DNA of 64,000 nucleotides from Homarus americanus (taxonomy: Eukaryota > Arthropoda > Malacostraca > Decapoda > Nephropidae). The stretch is from assembly GCF_018991925.1 (NCBI RefSeq), contig NW_024735554.1, forward strand, positions 651,383-715,382, in the 5' to 3' direction. The position numbers were made by a program, and so were the translations under genes. The notes under the pieces were generated by a model, which was not told the origin of the DNA, did no database searches, and worked only from the letters and a program-made list of their open reading frames with translations. Shown piece by piece: positions 35,396 through 47,020 of this stretch. The stretch's first letter is position 1. Every line of letters starts with the position of its first letter.

Positions 35396-37465
35396 CTTTA
35401 TCTGCTTTAGTGACATGTAGATCCTTCCGTATTGTAAGACAAAAAAAGCGTGCTTTTAATATGACCATACCGAGTTATTGGAAAAAGTTCATGTTGGACT
35501 ACTGTTTTGATAACTTGAGACGTGAGCGTTCTGATCTTCAAGCTAAGATAGACCACAAATTGGCACTCCTTATTAGAAATAGTGACTGGACTAAGGATGC
35601 CAATCACAACTGTGTAGTGAATCTTTCCTCTAAACAACTAGACAATGATACCTTGTGTGCCCTCGGCTATGGTTTAAGTTTTGATGGTTCTAACAAGGGA
35701 GTCGACAGTGTTGACATAGCCAGAGCATTTTGCAATTTGGAGAAATTCAGTAATTTGACAAGTGAAGAAGTGAACATGTGTAAAGGTGTTGTGTATGCAT
35801 CTATGTCCAAGCCTCGCATTCCAAACTGTCCAGAAAGATTCACCAAAGCAATCCAAGCCCTTAAGAAAAATAAGGATCTACATGTCACTAAAGCAGATAA
35901 AGCCAACACAGGAGTGATTTTAAACAAAGATGACTATATCTCTAAAATGAATGACCTCTTATGTGATACTACAATATATTCTAAACTCATAAATAATCCT
36001 CTCAACACTGTCAACACCCAGTTCAACAAAAAACTGAAGTCCCTATTGAGAGGCAAAGCTACTCTCATTAAACATCTTACTTCAACGTCCCCTCCACTGC
36101 CATACATGTACGGTGTAATCAAGACCCACAAGCCCAATAACCCAGCAAGACCCATCATTCGCTCAGTTGGGTCAATCCCTTATAAACTATCTAAATGGTT
36201 AGTTTCTTTACTAAATCCCCTAGTTGGCAACATTTCTAACTCCAATATCAAGAATAATGTGGATTTGGTTGATAAACTCAATAACTTACACATTAATTAT
36301 GATTTTAAACTGGTCAGTTTTGATGTAACATCACTCTTTACAAAGGTCCCAGTTGATGATTTACTAGAGTTCCTCATAGATTCCCTGGATGATATTTCAC
36401 TGCCCGTCTCGAAAGACGACTTCATCGAACTCATCAAACTATGTATTAAGGATTGTAAATTCGAATTCAATGGAGAATATTATGCTAAAAAATTTGGTAT
36501 GGCAATGGGTAATCCGCTCTCACCTGTATTAAACAACCTATATATGGAATTCTTTGAAAAGAAACTATTAAGTAATATTTTACCACCCTCAGCAGTCTGG
36601 TTTAGATATGTTGATGATGTATTATGTCTCTGGCCATGTAATGAGGACCTAAAAGCTTTCCTGCCACAACTTAACAACTTAGCCCCCTCGATCAAATTCA
36701 CTGTGGAATTAGAGCAAGACTGTAAATTGCCATTCCTAGACTGTCAGTATTTATAGAAAACCAACTAATGTGTGTTCATACATTCATTATTATTCTGCCC
36801 ACCATAATAAAGTCAAACAGTCAGTATTTTCAACAATGTTTTTACGTGCCTTGAGAATTTGCAGTCCGGAATTCATTGATGAGGAATACAAATATATATA
36901 TAATATTGGCTCAAACCTTAAATACCCTAGATCTTTCATAGACAAATGCCTAAACATTACTAAGAAAACTTTTTAAAGAACTGATCCCAAGCCCACCCAT
37001 GACCATAAGAATATCTTAATATTACCATTTCACAAAAAATTCTCACACATTCCTTCACAACTAAAAACCTGGAACGTCAATGTGGCATTTAAAAACTCAT
37101 GCACTGTTAAACAAATGTTAATCAAGAACTCCCCCAACAACACAATTGGTTGCATTTATAAAGTTCCTTGCAAGGAATGTAATATGTTTTACTTAGGCCA
37201 GACAGGTAAAGATCTTGCAACTAGAATTAAACAACACAAATACAGTGTTAGGACAGGCCAGGAATCCAATGCTCTGTTTGTTCATTTGAGGGATAACAAG
37301 CATTGCATTGACTGGGATAATGCCTCCTCAATATTACCATGTAATTCAATTGATAGTAGGAACATCATAGAATCTAGTCTTATTAAACATACCGAAGCAT
37401 TCAACATGAATTTGAGTAATGGCATGTACAAACTGGACAATTTTGGAATTAAGAAGATTTGTAAC
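35396..37465 (+). pseudogene. Penelope-like element: RT plus GIY-YIG endonuclease, frameshifted
   Basis: PLEs copy themselves with a telomerase-related RT and cut DNA with a GIY-YIG nuclease. The upstream region (RQKKRAFNMTIPSYWKKF...LGYGLSFDG) precedes RT motifs KADKANTGVIL, GVIKTHKP, SFDVTSLFTKVPV (motif A), GMAMGNPLSP (motif B) and FRYVDDVLCLW (motif C, intact). A frameshift at about 36745 leads to YRKPTN...YYSAHHN, and a stop follows at 36974. The third block carries the nuclease: IYKVPCKECNMFYLGQTGKDLATRIKQHK with NALFVHLRDNKH and ESSLIKH. The sequence YLG replaces YIG. The frame is cut at codon IC by a hAT-like insertion and resumes at 38030. Confidence 0.88.
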
Positions 37466-38021
<556 letters not shown>

Positions 38022-38220
38022 TTTGCAAATCAGGTGAGAAGGCCGGGTCACCTGACCATCTGACCTGACCACCAACCGTTGTGTGCTATTTAAAGATTAG
38101 TAGGGACATTACCTAATACCTGACCATTGTGGACCTGGTCTCATCCTCCTCTGTATATATACACCTTGGCTTGTATTTCTCTTTAGTCTGTACTCACCCC
38201 TGAAGATGTGGTTATCAGCA
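38022..38220 (+). other. Penelope-like element 3' end
   Basis: The PLE frame resumes after the MITE (KSGEKAGSPDHLT then stop near 38062). A spacer follows with TTTAAAGATTAG, TGTATATATACACC and ACCCCTGAAGATGTGG. A CCTGAAGATG-type tail is, from memory, common at PLE 3' ends. The exact boundary is unclear. Confidence 0.5.
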
Positions 38221-38226
38221 TATGAC

Positions 38227-38442
38227 CTCACCAACGAGAATCGAACCTCGACCTACTGGGTGGGACTAGGGAACGCTTACGCTAGGCCAAAGGACACTAA
38301 AAGCAGTTCTAGACTCTGTTATATTTCAAGCCTGTTCATCGAGCTGATGGCGTAGGCGGAAGGCAGCCAATGAGCTTTCCTAGCCGGTTAGCGTTCCCTA
38401 GTCCCACCCAGTAGGTCGACGGTTCGATTCCTTGCTGGTGAG
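38227..38442. repeat. tRNA-like inverted repeat pair
   Basis: Left arm 38227-38288 and right arm 38381-38442 are inverted copies of about 62 bp with few mismatches, separated by 92 bp. The right arm contains GGTTCGATTCC, a good Pol III B-box (T-arm), and upstream TTCCCTAGTCCCACCC. The left arm carries the same on the minus strand. It could be two opposed tRNA-derived SINE heads or tRNA pseudogenes. No complete cloverleaf was folded. Confidence 0.6.
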
Positions 38443-38494
38443 GTCGTTGATTATATGTTCAAAGTCCGGTTGTTATATGGACTAAAATAAGTAT

Positions 38495-38531
<37 letters not shown>

Positions 38532-38900
38532 GTCACACTAAATAGTGAAACACCCACTAAGGTTTAATCGGCAGACAAATTGCCATTTAACACAAACACG
38601 CAACATCGACGACAATTTTAATAAAGTTTGTACAATTAAGTATTAATCGGCAATATTATGGGTATTTAACTTAAAAATCCAAAAATTGTTTATATTGGAT
38701 ATATAATTATATATGGATTGTGGTATGTTACTATTCAAACCCTGGGTAATGTTATTCTTATCTTATTCGCTAAATCAATAGGAAAGCTAGGTGGTGAGAC
38801 AGTATTCCCGTCACTCACAGATGGTGTATATATATAGCATTTTCAACGGAGTAGACATTAAATCTCGGCAGTTTTTCCTTAAAAAAAATACATTATAAAA
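38443..38900. other. AT-rich spacer with (TA)n
   Basis: (TA)n at 38494-38531, otherwise AT-rich sequence without a recognised feature. Confidence 0.5.
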
Positions 38901-39128
38901 ATGGATCAAGTTTTTCATTTTCAAAAGATAGGAGAGGAACAAACAATAAATCCGATAAATTTAGAAGATTATTATACTAACATTATAGAACCTCCCATAA
39001 AATTACCCCAAATTGATGTTGATGGTTTAAACACTGTAAATTTAGATAATTTGAGTCTTGTTATGAAACAGTTAGCAGATTTAATTAAAAATTTACCTGC
39101 GATTTCCTTCGTCCAACTATGGATTTAA
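38901..39128 (+). CDS. Unknown AT-rich ORF, probably truncated
   Basis: 75 codons starting MDQVFHFQKIGEEQTINP, rich in Asp, Asn, Leu and Ile. The codons are strongly A/T-biased, unlike the neighbouring retroelements. The next 270 bp before the gap also hold open AT-rich segments in other frames (for example IQDYIKNYNDESDEKV, 39150-39235), so this may be a longer, frameshifted gene. No family was recognised and there is no visible motif. It could be an insertion from an AT-rich mobile element or virus-like source, or chance. Confidence 0.3.
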   Translation: MDQVFHFQKIGEEQTINPINLEDYYTNIIEPPIKLPQIDVDGLNTVNLDNLSLVMKQLADLIKNLPAISFVQLWI

Positions 39129-39409
39129 CTGAGGATATAAAAGATACCCAAATTAAAAATTATACAAGACTATATTAAAAATTATAATGATGAATCAGAC
39201 GAAAAAGTGTCAGGAAAAGTACTGATAAAAATAATAAACTCAAGATACTCTTGATGATGGATTTCGAAATTTATTCAATATACAAAAACTAGATGACAAA
39301 ATAATAATTATATCATATTATCGCTGGTTACACTTTACAAAATCTAACCAACCTCAACCACCACCACAAACCTCTCATAACAACCATTTATGACTACAGC
39401 CCAATCATT

Positions 39410-39509
39410 NNNNNNNNNNNNNNNNNNNNNNNNNNNNNNNNNNNNNNNNNNNNNNNNNNNNNNNNNNNNNNNNNNNNNNNNNNNNNNNNNNNNNNNNNNN
39501 NNNNNNNNN
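39410..39509. other. Assembly gap (100 N)
   Basis: A 100-N placeholder. It falls inside or beside a zinc-finger gene remnant. Confidence 0.99.
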
Positions 39510-39960
39510 GTATTCTTCTCACAAAACTCACATTTTAGAAGTTTTCGCTATGGAGCAACAGGTGTTCCTTGAAGGTATGGTGCACTACTATAAATTCTTT
39601 CCACATACAGAAATAGGGATATCTGCTGGTGTTTTATATGTGAGCCAGGTCCAATAAAATTTCTAGATCACAAACTCACATTTTAAAGTTTTCTTTTGAG
39701 CTGTGACATAACTGGTGAAATAATATGTATGTATGTAGTAGGTTTTATAGAGTACACTAAAAAATATTAGGTAGTTTATTTTTTATAAAAATTTTTTAAA
39801 TCTTCCTTCCTTGAGTTCTAAAGTTTATTTTGCTAACTATGATAGAAACTTGCTGCTTGCTTATTTGTTGAGGAAAACTGTGGCTTTTCTGTAGATGGTT
39901 GTCAGATAATCAATTCTGCAGTAACCTAATTCGTTTGGTTATAATCAAATTGGTAACAGA
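39510..39960 (-). pseudogene. C2H2 zinc-finger gene remnant (array unit 1)
   Basis: From the gap edge the minus strand matches fingers and the N-terminal part of the zinc-finger gene at 43644-45010: the CEF-type codons near 39520 and 39680, the EHLLLH-type helix near 39560, and the N-terminal segment around 39850-39930 corresponding to 44895-44975. Many indels destroy the frame. It lies in the same head-to-head position relative to Kelch copy 1 as the better preserved gene does to copy 2. Confidence 0.6.
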
Positions 39961-40324
39961 CAGCGGAGAAAAGGGCGAGCAGTTTACACCTGATAACAAA
40001 AACAAAGAAAAACCCACCACGATAAAAAACAAAACGGACAGCCTAGACTTTTTGAGGGCCGGTCGGACTAAAAATATTAGGATAGTGGAAATATGGTAGT
40101 AAGTTTTATTTTAAATGCATTTTTTTAAAAATCATCATTTTTCCATTGTGCTTTTTTTAATTTTACATAAATTTATTTTTTAATTTTTACATAAATTTAT
40201 TTATTTATTTCATCTTAAGATTATTGTTTTTAAGCATTTCTTACAAAATAAATCCACTTCCATCTTTTTTTCCTTTCATTCTGCCGAAAGAGTACATATT
40301 CACCATCTGAGAGCTGGCGAGCTT
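39961..40324. other. Intergenic sequence shared between array units
   Basis: AT-rich sequence. Parts such as acataaatttattttttaa and ctgccgaaagagtaca recur at 54845-54950 upstream of copy 3, showing that the duplication unit extends beyond the genes. Confidence 0.5.
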
Positions 40325-40552
40325 TTATTTTAAATAATGATGAAAATGTGATGTAAGGGTTTTCTTTGTAAACTCCACCCAATGGGGATGTTCTTACTAA
40401 ATTTAAATTATAACTCCTCCTTCTCTTCAGGAGGTAGTAACTGATTGGGTGAAAATTATAACTCCTCCCTGTTAAAAATTACAGAATACCACTATTTACA
40501 AAAAACAAAACTTGACAACTCTGGATAGTATTGCATTAGTTATTTAGTTATT
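40325..40552 (+). promoter_or_regulatory. Conserved upstream block of Kelch copy 1
   Basis: Contains tttctttgtaaactccaccc, cttcaggaggtagtaactga and ttagttatttagttat, all repeated at 45341-45569 before copy 2; the middle motif also occurs at 61540 before copy 5. Position just upstream of the first ATG and retention across paralogues suggest promoter and 5' UTR sequence. This function is inferred. Confidence 0.5.
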
Positions 40553-43196
40553 ATGAGGATGGTGGCATGTGTGGAGCTCTCTCATCACGGGGAGGGGGAG
40601 TGTAAATCTTATAGAACGCCCTGCTAGAGAACTTACATTCACTCTGGCAGTCACAAAAGTTCTGTGATGTAGAAATATCAGCTGGTGGATCAGTTGTGAA
40701 GGTGAGAAACATTATTTACTAATAACAATGCATACTGTTTTGAATGTTTAAAGTAAGTGTTTGCAGGCAGTATATACTAGTATTTATTGTCTGAAATAAC
40801 GCTGAAAACTGTCTGTATATGTATACAACATTTTATTCCAGGCTCACCGTGTAATACTCTCGGCGGGGAAGTCCATATTTTAAGACCATGTTTTACGAGT
40901 GGATTAGCTGAGAAACAACACAGTCTTCAATAGAAATGAGTCCATGAAACCCAATATATTAAATCAGATCATGCATTCATATATATACTGGTAAGAAGGA
41001 TGCAGAAAAAAAAAAAAACATTAAGGCGGTATTTTTATTTTGTTATTATTGATGGATGAAAATTTTATTTTAAATCTTTAGGAAACATCGAGGTAACAGC
41101 GGAAAACGTTCAAGAGTTAATGGTTGTTACAAACATGCTGGAAGTTCACCATGTTTTACGTGTTTGCACAGACTTTCTCGAGAGTGAACTTCATCCATCC
41201 AATGCTTTAGGAATTTACAGGTACGTACAGTATAATAAATAATTTTAATTTTGTAAAACTTTTAATGTATGTCTTGTTTTGATTTGATTCTGGAGGCAGG
41301 GTGTTTTAGGAATAAATTCCCTAATTTTTTGTAAAACAGGTTTGCTGAGGCCCATTATTTAGTACCACTGCTGAATGCTTCGCGGGACTTAATCTTCTCC
41401 AATTTCTCAGAAGTGACAATGGAGCAAGAGTTTCTTGAGACTCCTAAAGAATTATACTGAATCTTCTTGAGTCAGAGTATCTTCATATTGACTCTGAGTT
41501 TCAGGTAAAACTTAAATTAATATTACACTTACTTGAAAGTTTACCGACTGACTTACTTTTATTTATCAAATTCAAAAAATACTATTTACAATCTCCTCCC
41601 CCCCCAAAAAAAAAATTTAACCAAATTATCAAATTTATCTTTCTTTGTTTCTTTTTATTGTATTGCAGGTATTCTCTGCTGCCATCAGATGGATTACATA
41701 AGATATAACTAATAGACATTGTTGGATTTTTGACATTTTAAAACGAGTGAAATTGTCTTTAATTCCAAGTAAACTAATAGAAAAATCAATTAATGAGTGC
41801 TCTGATATCAATCTGAAGGTTATCCTTAAAAACATACAGCAGCAGACAAACTTTTTGGACAAAAGGGAAGCCTTGTATGTCCAGCCAAGAATTTGTACTC
41901 GAAAGAAAATTTATGTCATAGGTGGATCAAAGAAAGAACTCATTAGATTATGGAATAGATCAGATAAGTATATATTTAAAAGTGTCGAATGTTTTGATAC
42001 CTTTAGGAAGGAATGGCAGAAAGTTTGCCCCATGAAAATTGGGAGAAGTTCGCCAGGAATAGCAGTCTTACATGGGAAAATTTTCGTTGTTGGAGGGATT
42101 GGAGGGGAGAGACACACTCAGCTTTTGGCAAATGGTGAAGTTTATGATCCACAGGAAGATGATTGGACTGGGATATCTTCTATGGTGATCCCACGGTGTG
42201 ATTTTGGATTATGCGCTCATGGAGGTTATCTCTATGCCTTTGGTGGTTGGACGGGATCGGTCATGGAAAGAAATATTGAAAGATATGACCCTATTGCAGA
42301 TGAGTGGAAATTATGATTAGAGTCAAATATGCCAGAAGCTAGATCCAAGTAAGTACAATAACCATTTTCAAATTTGATTTACTGATAGTGTGAACTACTG
42401 ATAATGAGAAAATGTAGCAGTAGCCTGTACTGTACTGTTTTTGTTTTTTTGTTTTTTTTTACAGCATGGGTATAGTAGAACATCAAGGTCTTATTTACAT
42501 TGTTGGTGGATATACGTACAATTACGACCCCCTGCGTGATCTTCTCTCATACAATCCTGTGACTGGAGAGTGGCAGAATGTAGCACCAATGCTAGGTCCA
42601 TCACATAACACGATAGGTGTTGCAGTTTTGGATAACTTTTTGTACGTAGTAGGTGGTATTCGGGGCAATTTTGAGGAAAAATCAATGGAAAGATATTCTT
42701 TTGAACAGGTAAGATTATTTATCAGTGCAGTGCTTATGAATTCTTATTATTATACAAGGTTTGAATTACAATGTTGTAGCCAGGATGTGGAAGAATTTTT
42801 GTAATACTGTAGTAGTGAAAAGGAGTAAAAATTGTATAACCTCCTTCCCTTTTACCTTTCTTTTACTTTCCCACCGAACAAATGGTTTAAGTGTTCATCA
42901 ATGTCTTTTTGTCGAAATAGCCCAGCAGTTGTTGCCACAAATTCTCTGTTATATGTCATAGGCGGTGACTGTAAAAGTGTCATTGATGGAATGGTAAGGA
43001 AGAATGATTAATGAAAACTGATAATATTTATTAATATTCCTACATATCTTTACAATCCAAAGTTTTAACCTCAAACTGTTTTTTTTTTTAGATATCTGTC
43101 GCTAATGTGGAGTATTTCGACCCTAAGAATAACAAGTGGATAAACTGTGCATCACTCCCTGAGGGTCGGTCTGATGCTAGAGCGGTCTCAATTTGA
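40553..43196 (+). pseudogene. Kelch-like gene copy 1 (BTB-BACK-Kelch), inactivated
   Basis: Eight exons are recognisable: 40553-40701, 40842-40990, 41082-41220, 41340-41504, 41669-42348, 42465-42708, 42877-42993 and 43092-43196 (stop TGA). Exons 1-3 encode the BTB domain, 4-5 the BACK domain, and 5-8 six kelch blades. Lesions: a 1-bp deletion in exon 1 (stop at CTGCTAG near 40626), indels in exon 2, a 1-bp deletion in exon 4, an in-frame TGA in exon 5 (WKL-stop-LES near 42314), and acceptor AG changed to CG before exon 7. Exon 5 alone stays open for 189 codons with KKIYVIGG, FVVGGI and LYAFGGW blades. Confidence 0.88.
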
Positions 43197-43643
43197 CTCG
43201 AAACCTTAACCTTCAAGAGTGTGACATTACCTACCCCACATAACCTATATACTGCTGTCCTCTTCATCCTCACTCTCATTTAAAATAAAAAACTTCCAAT
43301 CAATGTATAATTTTTACTACCCTATCCCAACATAATATGAAATTGATCATGGAAAGAAAAATCTTGGGAGTTTAAGCCAGACCCAGGCGAGGACGGAAGC
43401 ACCACACCACGAAAAAAGAAGTAAGAGGATGAATAGTGCTCTGATGTATACTCTTTTTCTTCCTTGGGTTCCAGGCAAAATCCACTTCCTTTTCAATTCA
43501 AGAGTACACGTCCTGCTTTACTACTTGGAAGGATAATGTTACTACCTGTTGTGCAGAATATATAAAGAGACTCAAGTGTTTAGGAGTCAATTATTTATTT
43601 TTTTTTTTTATAAAAATATAGTATAAAATAATGTATTTACTTT
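43197..43643. other. Convergent 3' region between Kelch copy 1 and the zinc-finger gene
   Basis: Non-coding. It holds a piece (43375-43425) resembling 45085-45185 and 54605-54715, and an A/T-rich stretch near 43600 that may include the 3' ends of both genes. Confidence 0.5.
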
Positions 43644-45010
43644 TTATTCATTATTGTCGAATAAAGACTGCTCTGATGTGTACTCTCGGCGATTTTGTTC
43701 GTGGAGGGGTAGATCATCGAACTCGCATTCGTCCCAGTCTTCTTCTTCCTTCACTACCTCATGAAAATCTACCTCGATAACTAGTTTATCATCTTCTTCC
43801 TCCTCTTCCGGTTGTAATTTAATCTCTCTAGGTTGTAGTAGCCGATTTACTTCGGACAGGGGTAGATCATCGAACTCACACTCTTCCTCCTCCTTCACTA
43901 TATCAAGATCAATATCTAGAAATTCTTCTTCTTCTTCTTCTTCTTCTTCTTCCTCCTCCTCCTCCTCCTCCTTCTTTTTAGGTTGTAATTTAAGTTCATC
44001 TTCCTTTTCCTCCTTCTCCTTTTCCTTCTTCTTCATCGGTTGTGGTTTACCCTCAGGCAATTCCTCCTCCTCGTTGGGATTCTTCTCCTCGTCCTCTGGT
44101 GGTGATGGGGATATCGATTTTTCTCTGCTATGGAGCAACTGATGATTGCGAAGACTGCGTGTACTACCTAATATCTTGACACATACGTTACAGCGAAACT
44201 TTGTTTCCTGTGTGTGTGTGTTTCTATGGTTTTTCAGGGTAGTCGGCCCGTAGTAGCTCTTCTCACAAAACTCACATTTAAAAGTTTTCTCTCTTTTATC
44301 GCTATGGAGCAACTGATGATGGCGCAGGCTGCTTGTACTACTTAATTTCTTGCCACATACGTTACAGCGAAACTTTGCATCCTCTGTGTGTGTGTTTCTA
44401 TGGTTTTTCAGGCAGTCGGCCCGTAGTATCTCTTCTCGCAAAACTCACATTTAAAAGTTTTCTCTCCTTTATCGCTATGAAGCAACAGGTGTTCGCGAAG
44501 GCATATTGTACTACTTAAATTCTTTCCACATACATTACAGATAAATGGGGATATCTGCTGGTGTTTATATCTGTGGCGAACCAGGTCACTCGACCAATAA
44601 AATTTCTCGTCACAAAATTCACATTCTACAGTTTTCTTTGAGCTGTGACGCAACTGGTGATGGCGAAGATTGGTTGTACTACTTAAAATCTTGCCGCATT
44701 CGTTACAGCGAAACTTTGCTTCCTGTGTGTGTGTTTTTATGTGCGTATTCAGGCTAGTCGACCAATAATATTTCTTATTACAAAACTCACATTTGAAAGT
44801 TCTCTCTCTTTTCTCATCATCACTATGGAGCAGCAACAGGTGTTCGCGAAGATATGCTTCACTACTTAAATTCTTGCCATATAAGTTACAAAAAAACTTG
44901 CTGCTTATCTCTTGTTTAATTCTGTGTTGCGAAAGAAACTGGATTTTTCTGTCGTCGTTGTCGGGATAAATCTTCTTCAGAAACCTCGATCTCGTCGTCA
45001 ATTCGTCCAT
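43644..45010 (-). pseudogene. C2H2 zinc-finger protein with acidic tail, one frameshift (array unit 2)
   Basis: An intronless gene read from ATG 45010. Nine C2H2 fingers alternate two types: CEFC...YY..S/PT.L (CEFCNKKYYWSTSL) and CNVCGK.LSST..LR (CNECGKILSSTTNL). Finger 1 has lost its second Cys (CNLYGK). A 1-bp deletion near 44418, in finger 6 (YYGPTA instead of YYGPTTL), breaks the frame; it reopens at 44441 and runs to TGA at 43644. After finger 9 comes a Glu-rich tail with 17 consecutive Glu and a duplicated CEFDDLPL motif. It would be a nuclear DNA-binding protein. Its 5' end faces Kelch copy 2 across 559 bp. The single lesion may be a sequencing error. Confidence 0.85.
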
Positions 45011-45569
45011 AATTAATGCAGTTGTACCAGCCAGAGGGTAGTTTGTATTTGTTGAGGGCTAGTTTGTATTTGTTAAACCAAAGCCAGGCCCAGGCTACGG
45101 ATACCCTCGAGGGTGAAGTACAGACTAAAGTAGGAGGACGGAAAGCACCAGTAGCCTACTACCACACCCACCACGACAAAAAAAATGTAGGACTGCCTCG
45201 TCTTGGTGGGGTTTTCTGTGGTTAACCAGAATAAAATTTCTCGTCGTCCGTCATAGAATTCACATTCTAAGGTTTACTTTGAATCTGTGATGTTTTTTTT
45301 TGTGGCTCTCCAGGCAACCAGGCCAATAAAATTTCTCGTCACCTTTATTTTAAATAATGATGGATGCGATGCAAGGGTAAGGGTTTTCTTTGTAAACTCC
45401 ACCCAATGGGGATTTCCTTACTAAATGAAAATTATAACTCCTCCCTCTCTTCAGGAGGTAGTAACTGATTGGGTATGAAAATTATAACTCCTCCCTCTCT
45501 CAGTTTAAAATTACCAGATATCACCACCAGACAACTCTGGATAGTATTACATTAGTTATTTAGTTATAT
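45011..45569. promoter_or_regulatory. Head-to-head intergenic region, zinc-finger gene / Kelch copy 2
   Basis: 559 bp between two divergent start codons. It contains a decayed duplicate finger fragment (45240-45345) and the conserved block (45341-45569) also seen before copies 1 and 5, including cttcaggaggtagtaactga and ttaccagatatcaccacca. A shared or bidirectional promoter is an inference from the layout. Confidence 0.45.
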
Positions 45570-46134
45570 ATGAGGATGGCGGCATGTGTGGAGCTCTCTC
45601 ATCACGGGGAGGGGGAGTGTAAATCTTATCCGAACGACCTGCTAGAGAACTTACATTCACTCTGGCAGTCACAACACTTCTGTGATGTAGAAATATCAGC
45701 TGGTGGATCAGTTGTGAAGGTGAGAAAACAATTATTTACTTTAATACAATGCACACACTAGCTAGCAATACTTGTTTAAATATAAAAAATATTTTTATAT
45801 ACTGTAAAACTGTCTGTATACAACCAACATTTTATTCCAGGCTCACCTTGTAATACTCTCGGCGGGAAGTCCATATTTTAAGACCATGTTTACGATTGGA
45901 TTAGCTGAGGAAACAACACAGTCTTCAATAGAAATGAAGTCCATGAAACCCAATATATTAAATCAGATCATCGGATTCATATATACTGGTAAGGGTAAGG
46001 ATAAAGAAAAAAAAAATTAAGTTTTCATATTGCTATATGTAAAACGGTATTTTTATTTTGTAATGAAAATTTTATTTTAAATCTTTAGGAAACATCGAGG
46101 TAACAGCGGAAAACGTTCAAGAGTTAATGGTTGT

Positions 46135-46459
46135 TGTATGTATATTATGTATGCTGGATTATATATTATGTATGTATATTATGTGCTCCATTTATGTACT
46201 ATTTATTCAGCCTAGCTAGCAGTGTGTGGCAATGTAGTTAAGATATCCCACATGCTTAATTAATGTGCCTGGCGACGTATGGAAGCTGCTAATGTCTCAC
46301 TTGCCATACGTCGTCTATAGCAGTTGACAAGCAGCCAGGTTGAGGAGAGCACTACTTCCCTCTGTGTACATATCTCTGATCCAGTAAATCGAACCTACAA
46401 AACTATACAGGTGTTTATGTTCTCTCCTGTATATTGAACTTATTATCCAGAACATAACA
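46135..46459 (+). repeat. Gypsy copy B, 5' LTR
   Basis: 325 bp, TGTATGTA...CATAACA. It carries the 19-bp segment (ctacttccctctgtgtaca) missing from the 3' LTR. Confidence 0.93.
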
Positions 46460-47020
46460 TGGCGCAGTGCGTAGTTTTACTGGATAATTACGATTGATAG
46501 TGCAAAGTTTGTGGAAAGCCGGCTTATGGACCCCAGCCCTGCGTCAACCGCCGCCCGCCACCCGTCCTCGAAGAATTTAGCAACTTTGAGCAGTGTCAGT
46601 GACAGTGATTTTCTGTGAAGTGTTTAGTGCATTGTGTGTTTCGTGCCATTCATGTGTGACCTTGTTCTAAAGGATTCTCAAGGTATACGGCATGTTCTGG
46701 GCATTTGTAAGGAGTAGGCTTGAGTACACCTCCCCTCACGAAGTCTGGAGGGTGACTGACGCTCCTCGCCGTCTCCACCCCCCCTCACAGCGTCGTCTCC
46801 ACACCCCTTCACAGCTCGAGGAGACCGCTCTCCCTGCCCGGGACACACACACACATACATGTACTAACACTCACTGACCGCGGCGGCTCCCTTATATATA
46901 TATTTTATATATATAATCTACTTATCTGTGTATTTAATTAATTTTTGTCTGAAATCTTGTTGATACGACAGGCTGACCGGTCAACACTGATTTAAGACAC
47001 AGTACACAGATGAAGTAGTT
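46460..47020 (+). promoter_or_regulatory. Gypsy copy B leader (PBS and 5' UTR)
   Basis: Starts with the primer-binding site TGGCGCAGTGCGTAG directly after the LTR. The tRNA primer was not identified. A (CA)n stretch lies at 46841-46856, matching the (GT)n in copy A's leader. Confidence 0.75.

Noticed and set aside
34843..36756. A 637-codon plus-strand frame that looks like one large protein
   Set aside because: It runs out of frame through a LINE fragment and then into a Penelope-like RT. Only the part after about 35396 is meaningful, so it is a chance fusion.
38341..38375. A hammerhead ribozyme core (CTGATG ... GGAA) near the Penelope-like element
   Set aside because: The core lacks the expected CTGATGA and GAAA elements and paired stems.
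38381..38442. A functional tRNA gene
   Set aside because: A B-box is present, but no complete cloverleaf with acceptor stem and anticodon could be built; it is kept only as a tRNA-like repeat.
41635..41862. Minus-strand frame repeated near 52375-52632
   Set aside because: It is antisense to Kelch exon 5 in copies 1 and 2; its repetition reflects duplication of the sense gene.
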